Assembly: GCA_024693045.1 (NCBI GenBank)
Contig: JAILLQ010000020.1
Location: forward strand, 124,001 to 188,000
Direction of reading: 5' to 3'
DNA from: Treponema sp.
GTDB lineage: Bacteria; Spirochaetota; Spirochaetia; Treponematales; Treponemataceae
Length of the DNA stretch: 64,000 nucleotides
How positions within the stretch are numbered: the stretch's first letter is position 1; each line of letters begins with the position of its first letter. The position numbers and the translations under genes were made by a program. A model generated the notes under the pieces. It did not search any database. It was given only the letters and a program-made list of their open reading frames with translations, and was not told the origin of the DNA. This document shows positions 59,309-64,000 of this stretch, piece after piece.

Positions 59309-60748
59309 ATGAAGAAAATACCAGTAAATGAGTTTTTAAAAAAATATGCAAAAAAAATATCTCTGAGCCTGCTTTTAGTTATTATACTATCTTTTACAGT
59401 TACTACAGGTGTTCGAACTTACAAATTGCACAAGGTAATTGAAATTCCGACTCTTACTCAAGAAGAAGAAAAGAATCTGAATTCAGTCCTGCTTGATAAA
59501 TACAGAGATCGTCTTTCTATACTTAAAAGTCTTCCCTATCCTGTAAAAAAAGCAGAACTTGATTTACTTGCAGAATCCGCCATAGTAATTGACGCTTCAA
59601 ACGGAAACATTCTCTTCGAAAAAAATGCGGATGAAATTATTCCACCTGCCAGCATGACAAAACTGGTAGTCCTTTATGTTGTTTTTCAAGAAATAGCAAA
59701 AGGACAAATTCAATTAAGCGACATAGTAGAACTTTCTCCAGAAACATGGGCCTGCAATATGCCTCCCCACTCATCCCTCATGTTTTTAGGGAAGGGGCAA
59801 ATTGTAACACTTGAAGAACTAATGCTGGGGTCGGCAATCTGTTCTGGAAATGACGCAGCCTGTGCCATGGCAAACTATGTAACAGGCGGAATGGAAAACT
59901 TTATTGAGCGCATGAACAGTGAGGTCCTGGCTCTTGGACTAAAGTATACTCACTTTGTAGATGCCTCAGGCTACAGCGAAAAAAACACAACTACCGCCAG
60001 GGAAATGGCAACTTTTGCTCAAATTTACCTTTCAAAATACCCTGAATCAATAGAAAAATTCCATGCAAAACTTTCTTTTACATATCCTCAGGAGCACAAC
60101 CTGCCATGGGAAGACCGGGCACTTCCAAAGCAGCAGGATTTTTCTCAGGGCTTACCAGAAAGAATTACCATGCCAATCTACCAGAAGAATACAAATCCTT
60201 TATTAGGAAGTCTACCTGGTTGCGACGGATTGAAAACAGGTTATATAAACGAAAGCGGCTACAACCTGGCTTTAACAGCAACTAGAAATGGAACAAGATT
60301 TATTAGTGTAACTATGAAAGGTCCGGGAAATAACACCCAGGAAGGACAGGCAGGAAGAGTCCATGATGGAAAAGAAATAATGGAATGGGCATTCAGAACT
60401 TTCCAGGACTATAAGAATCCTTTACTTCTAAGAACTTATAAAATTCCTTTAGTGTATACAAAAAATCAAAGAGCCTACCTGGTTCCTGCATATAAACCAG
60501 AAGCTCTTACAATACCAGTTATTGCAGCAAAAAATCCTGAAAATGCATTGGAAGAAGTTAATATAAATCTCGTGTTACCACGGATTTTAAAAGGCCCTGT
60601 AAAAGCAGGACAGGAATACGGAGCTATTGAATATTATTTAGGGGAACACCTTTTAGAACGCATTCCCCTTGTAAGCGATAGAAATGAAGAAACCGTTAAT
60701 TTCTGGCTTTCTGCTGCAGATTTTTTTGCAGCATTGACAATCCGTTAG
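59309..60748 (+). CDS. dacA: Serine-type D-Ala-D-Ala carboxypeptidase (S11)
   Basis: 479 residues. N-terminal membrane helix (ISLSLLLVIILSFTVTTGV). Penicilloyl motifs: SxxK as PASMTKLVVLYV, SxN as ICSGNDAACAMANYV, and KTG as GCDGLKTGYINESGYN. A beta-rich C-terminal tail (PVIAAKNPENALEEVNINLV...) follows the catalytic domain. It trims the terminal D-Ala of the stem peptide made by the mur/ddl genes elsewhere in the window. No ribosome site beyond the 4-bp gap after aroC, so coupling is likely. Confidence 0.93.
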   Translation: MKKIPVNEFLKKYAKKISLSLLLVIILSFTVTTGVRTYKLHKVIEIPTLTQEEEKNLNSVLLDKYRDRLSILKSLPYPVKKAELDLLAESAIVIDASNGNILFEKNADEIIPPASMTKLVVLYVVFQEIAKGQIQLSDIVELSPETWACNMPPHSSLMFLGKGQIVTLEELMLGSAICSGNDAACAMANYVTGGMENFIERMNSEVLALGLKYTHFVDASGYSEKNTTTAREMATFAQIYLSKYPESIEKFHAKLSFTYPQEHNLPWEDRALPKQQDFSQGLPERITMPIYQKNTNPLLGSLPGCDGLKTGYINESGYNLALTATRNGTRFISVTMKGPGNNTQEGQAGRVHDGKEIMEWAFRTFQDYKNPLLLRTYKIPLVYTKNQRAYLVPAYKPEALTIPVIAAKNPENALEEVNINLVLPRILKGPVKAGQEYGAIEYYLGEHLLERIPLVSDRNEETVNFWLSAADFFAALTIR

Positions 60749-62973
60749 TTTTCAACAATGTAACGCAGTGGAACAATATCAAAACCAGAATCCAAAATTG
60801 CACTTAAAAGCAAATCAAGATTATCATAAAGGTAATTTTCCCTTGTTCCACTTGAAATTCCTACTGTTACAGGAAGCAGCCCTCCCCCATTGGATTTTAA
60901 ATACCTCATATAAATATCGATTATCTCAGAGGCATTTACATATTTACCCCTTCCATAAATCGCATCTTCAAATGAAGTTGAATCTCTTACCCCAAGGAAA
61001 GGTTTGACATAAGTATAACCGGCATTATTTCCTGCTTCTATTATTTTTTCGCCACCTTCATAAACAGGGTCATGCCATAACAGAGAAAGTTCTTTTGAAG
61101 TACATGCATAATATTCATCTTCATTACGGGCAAGACCTCGACGGATAAAATCTTCATCAGTTACAAAACCCTTTTGATTAATCTGGCTGGACGAAAAGAA
61201 CATAGAGGCAACTTCATTTTTAGATACAGAAATCTGCCTAGTTTCATTTGGATATCTACGGATAAATTCACCATTTACAAAAAAAGTTCCAGAAACATTA
61301 TAAAGGCCCATTTCATAGAGTATTCGAGTAAGCCCATCTGCATTGTCATATGCGTCAAAAACAAAAGCCACTTTTTTCTTTTCATCAATTTTCTTTATAC
61401 TTTCCGCATACACAGGATTCGTAATAGCCTTTCCTGCAAGAGTTCTAATGTACAAAGCATTTTCATAGTTTTTATTAGGCGTATCTCCGCAAAAAAGCCT
61501 GTATCTTCCATTTCGAGAAATATCAACATGCTTTTCCTGAATACCCATAGACTTCCATGTGCGGCTAGAAGGAGTATAAGCGTAGGCATAACCGTTTCCA
61601 CTTTCAGCAACAACTCGGCCAGAAGCTCCATCCCAATATCCATTTTCTGCAGAAGAAGCCATGATTGCATCAGAATAACTTTCGTAGATATTCCACTTAC
61701 GAATAGAACGGGAGCCTCCTATGTAAAGAGTATTCAAATCATACCAGGCGATAGAATAAACATGTTCACCTGTAAGGTCAGAAATCTTTTTCCAGGTAGT
61801 TGTATTGTAAATATGAACAGTTGTTCCAGAACTGAAAGCACACTTTGCCTTATCCTTAGAAAGAATTGGAAGACCAGAATCTTCAATTTCGATAATTTTT
61901 GTTAGTTTCTGATCCAGGCGGTAAACAGAGGAAACAATTTTATCACTATTGTAAGGCAAACTTCTTGTCCAAATAAAAGGAGTCTGGTTTTGAGTCCACA
62001 TGATTTGAGCTTCAAGCAGTGATGATTTTAAATCAAAAAATGGACCTGAATAAATTACATCAAAATAATCGTAATTTTTGCTGTTTATCCCATAATATGT
62101 GAATGTTTTTCCATTTTGAATAAAAACAAAAGCAGAAACTTCATCATTTACGCTAAAGGTATCCCGGCTTGAAATAAAAGCACTTGGTAAGCGTCCGATT
62201 GCAGTCCCCTTTCCGATTACATTGGAATAGAGCCCTAAAGTATAAAGTTCTTTTGCATTGATTCGGTAAACCAAATCTCTATCAATATAGATTAAATATT
62301 TTCCGTCAGCCCAGTTTACAGCATTTATAGTTCCAGGACCTATCTGACGATATTCTTCTGCAACTTCAACACCACGAACCATAGCATCTGGATTACAGAA
62401 GTAAATTACACCTTCTTTTGCATAAACAAAAACAGAACTGTCACTAAGCCATTTTACGGGTACATTTTCATAACTGAAACTTGATTTTTCGTCTATTACG
62501 ATTCTCTTGTTTTTTTCTACACTTTCAAGAATGAGTTTTCCACTGGCGTAACCAGTTTTTTCAGAATAACAGAGCCATTTTCCGTCAGGACTTACACTCA
62601 TAGGAGCAAGACGCATTGAATTAAGAGGAATAGAAGATGTATATTTTTTCCAGTTCACTTCTTTAGTCTGAGTGTTAAGCCATGCTGTACCATATCGGTT
62701 TCGAATCTGTAAGAAGTGACCATCGGAAAGCATTTCCATTTTTTCAGGAAAGCAAGTAATCATTTTTGGCTCTGAAGCTAAAACTCCATTTTTTATTGAA
62801 GCTGTAAAAAGTGAAGAATATGAAATAGTGCCGGGAAGTTTGTGGCTAATAGTATAAACTATTTCATCCTTTTCATTTATTTCAGCATCACCAAATCGGA
62901 TTCCAGCATAAAGAGCCGAAATTGAAAATGATAGAGTTAAAATAACAAAAAGCCTTTTTAATTTTATATTCAT
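60745..62973 (-). CDS. Secreted propeller protein with a polysaccharide-deacetylase-like domain lacking metal ligands
   Basis: 742 residues. Signal peptide (LFVILTLSFSISALYAG). Residues ~30-520 contain repeated strands with the TolB/WD-like pattern (SVSPDGKWLCYSEKTGYA, WLSDSSVFVYAKEGVIYF), probably a beta propeller. Residues ~535-742 resemble a NodB deacetylase, but the usual T-F-D-D-G-P reads V-F-D540-A-Y-D and the H-x3-H zinc site reads Met591...Ser595. The fold elements LYNVSGTFFVNGEF and DSGFDIVPLRYIVEN remain. It is probably a non-catalytic sugar-binding wall protein. Overlaps the zinc-ribbon gene by ATGA. Confidence 0.75.
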   Translation of the reverse strand: MNIKLKRLFVILTLSFSISALYAGIRFGDAEINEKDEIVYTISHKLPGTISYSSLFTASIKNGVLASEPKMITCFPEKMEMLSDGHFLQIRNRYGTAWLNTQTKEVNWKKYTSSIPLNSMRLAPMSVSPDGKWLCYSEKTGYASGKLILESVEKNKRIVIDEKSSFSYENVPVKWLSDSSVFVYAKEGVIYFCNPDAMVRGVEVAEEYRQIGPGTINAVNWADGKYLIYIDRDLVYRINAKELYTLGLYSNVIGKGTAIGRLPSAFISSRDTFSVNDEVSAFVFIQNGKTFTYYGINSKNYDYFDVIYSGPFFDLKSSLLEAQIMWTQNQTPFIWTRSLPYNSDKIVSSVYRLDQKLTKIIEIEDSGLPILSKDKAKCAFSSGTTVHIYNTTTWKKISDLTGEHVYSIAWYDLNTLYIGGSRSIRKWNIYESYSDAIMASSAENGYWDGASGRVVAESGNGYAYAYTPSSRTWKSMGIQEKHVDISRNGRYRLFCGDTPNKNYENALYIRTLAGKAITNPVYAESIKKIDEKKKVAFVFDAYDNADGLTRILYEMGLYNVSGTFFVNGEFIRRYPNETRQISVSKNEVASMFFSSSQINQKGFVTDEDFIRRGLARNEDEYYACTSKELSLLWHDPVYEGGEKIIEAGNNAGYTYVKPFLGVRDSTSFEDAIYGRGKYVNASEIIDIYMRYLKSNGGGLLPVTVGISSGTRENYLYDNLDLLLSAILDSGFDIVPLRYIVEN

Positions 62974-63200
62974 TTATGCAACTCCGCACTTACAACAAGG
63001 ACGTTCAATTCATCCTCCAGTTCATTAAGGCGTTTTTCGATTGCCCTGAACTGTTTCTGTCTTTTTTCTCTATTTAATTCCGAATATCTATCATAAATAA
63101 TATCAAAGTATTCCTGATTATGAAAACTTTTTCTTTCTCCACACCAGGGACAATAAACAAATTCCTTTTCAAGATTTCTACCGCAACCACTACAAACCAT
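62970..63200 (-). CDS. Zinc-ribbon protein with coiled-coil tail
   Basis: Start set at ATG 63200 (MVCSGCGRNLEKEFVYCPWC) because GGAG lies ~8 nt upstream and the longer frame overlaps the previous stop. 76 residues. CSGCGRNL and CPWCGERKS make a four-Cys zinc ribbon. The rest is a charged coiled coil (YSELNREKRQKQFRAIEKRL). It lies between the LysM/M23 gene and the propeller gene. Role unknown. Confidence 0.65.
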   Translation of the reverse strand: MVCSGCGRNLEKEFVYCPWCGERKSFHNQEYFDIIYDRYSELNREKRQKQFRAIEKRLNELEDELNVLVVSAELHK

Positions 63201-63213
63201 TTTCCGCTCCAAT

Positions 63214-64000
63214 TTATTTTGCAAGACTTAAAGGATCTACAAGTTTTCCGTTTTTAAATACTGTAAAATGAAGATGAGGCCCTGTTGAATAACCAGTTGA
63301 ACCAACAAGTCCTATTCTAGTTCCCTGGCTAACCCACTGACCTTTTCTAGTTAGTATTTTTGACATATGACCATAAAGAGTCTGATAACCATTTGAATGT
63401 CGAATAATTACATAATTTCCAAAAACAGGACTTACACCTGTAAAAGCTACAGTACCAGAAGAAGAAGCAATAATCGGAGTACCTGTAGGACATGCATAAT
63501 CCACCCCTGTATGATTTGAACGGGCACCTGTAAACGGATCTTTTCTTGGCCCAAAATAACTTGAAATTCTATATTTTCCAACGATTGGGCATTTAAACAA
63601 TTCTCCCATAGCCTGTTGCAGCTGACGGCTGTCCATTTTAGCACCAGGAATAAAAAGCCTCTGTCCTACAGAAAGAATGGCTGAATCCAATTCGTTTACA
63701 TCCAGCAGATCTTCCATTGAAATATTGAATTTAGAAGAAAGCCCTGCCAGAGAATTACCTGACTGAACAGTGTAATAAAGCCCATCAATCGAAGGAATTT
63801 TTAACTTCTGGCCGGCACACAGGGTTCTTACATTTCCGATATCATTTACAGCAATCAAAGTTGAAATATTATTTAGCCCAAACTTCTTTGTAATACCGCT
63901 AATAGTATCCCCGGACTGAACCTTATAAGTTTGAAAAGTTACTGGCTGCTGGAAAAGTTTTTCCATATCCTTAGCAGAAATCTTATTTACCCCGATTAAA
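63214..64000 (-). CDS. LysM/M23 peptidoglycan endopeptidase, 5' end outside window
   Basis: The frame is open to the window edge (residues LIGVNKISAKD precede the first internal Met at 63966), so the true start lies beyond 64000. Two LysM repeats are visible: TYKVQSGDTISGITKKFGLN and YTVQSGNSLAGLSSKFNISM. The M23 domain has the zinc ligands in NHTGVDYACPTG and GPHLHFTVFKNG, with GSTGYSTG between. It is probably a LytM-type D,D-endopeptidase or activator acting on the wall. In the same direction as the zinc-ribbon and propeller genes. Confidence 0.9.
   Translation of the reverse strand, partial: LIGVNKISAKDMEKLFQQPVTFQTYKVQSGDTISGITKKFGLNNISTLIAVNDIGNVRTLCAGQKLKIPSIDGLYYTVQSGNSLAGLSSKFNISMEDLLDVNELDSAILSVGQRLFIPGAKMDSRQLQQAMGELFKCPIVGKYRISSYFGPRKDPFTGARSNHTGVDYACPTGTPIIASSSGTVAFTGVSPVFGNYVIIRHSNGYQTLYGHMSKILTRKGQWVSQGTRIGLVGSTGYSTGPHLHFTVFKNGKLVDPLSLAK

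Overview
The window is an AT-rich chromosome segment from a spirochaete, most probably a host-associated Treponema. Evidence: a Tp34-like lipoprotein beside FTR1, many small treponeme-type hypotheticals, a CBS-containing Mn-type pyrophosphatase, and flagellar FlhB-like/FliK-like genes attached to the rpsP-trmD-rplS operon. Genus assignment rests on recognised gene content only; no search was run.

1-7090 is one end of an integrated temperate element (prophage or relative). A tyrosine integrase sits beside the 3' end of a tRNA-Leu(TAA). Next come a small rightward operon (two tiny hydrophobic peptides and a ribbon-helix-helix protein), an excisionase-like gene, a Cro/CI-type repressor, and a compact leftward early operon (four unknown genes, Bet/RecT annealase, an SSB-like protein, a replisome-organiser-like protein and a truncated Cys-rich gene). 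The left end lies outside the window. The control region has three similar 12-bp operators around a near-consensus leftward promoter, two abutting perfect inverted repeats in the leader, and an intrinsic terminator just ahead of the first gene.

7156-14100 is core chromosome: tatD, then leftward rpsP-khpA-rimM-trmD-rplS followed by FliK-like and FlhB-like proteins, a DUF3391-like protein and yraN. 14110-23357 is a P19/Tp34-type iron-uptake locus: ATPase, two FtsX-like permeases, DUF2318 Fe-S membrane protein, Tp34 lipoprotein, FTR1 with a C-terminal TM2 domain, and an FMN/FAD lipoprotein. The ATPase is separated from the permeases by about 0.7 kb of two unrelated tandem repeat arrays. The FTR1 promoter carries two TTAG-N6-CTAA palindromes, and a DtxR-family repressor is encoded a few kb away.

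23437-31568 holds a polar amino-acid ABC transporter, argH, ridA, dtxR, ilvB, mntP, queD and a formate/nitrite-type channel. 31672-40528 is a rightward run: murE-ddl-murD, an M15-type peptidase, a K+-channel-like protein with an altered filter, a separate cyclic-nucleotide-binding protein and the pyrophosphatase. 40531-43424 has a diguanylate cyclase and gltX. 43620-52809 is a sugar-uptake and sensing unit: XylF/XylG/XylH-type transporter, two further periplasmic-binding-like proteins, a LytS/YesM-type kinase and a YesN/AraC regulator.

52813-64000 holds a low-molecular-weight phosphatase, asd-dapA, a large membrane LuxR regulator whose kinase and receiver domains have both lost their phosphoacceptors, aroC, a D,D-carboxypeptidase, a propeller protein with a deacetylase-like domain lacking metal ligands, a zinc-ribbon protein and a truncated LysM/M23 endopeptidase. 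The most unusual items are the phage leader RNA, the intergenic repeat arrays, the phosphorylation-dead LuxR regulator, the channel plus separate cNMP-binding pair, and the FTR1-TM2 fusion with its metalloregulator-like promoter.
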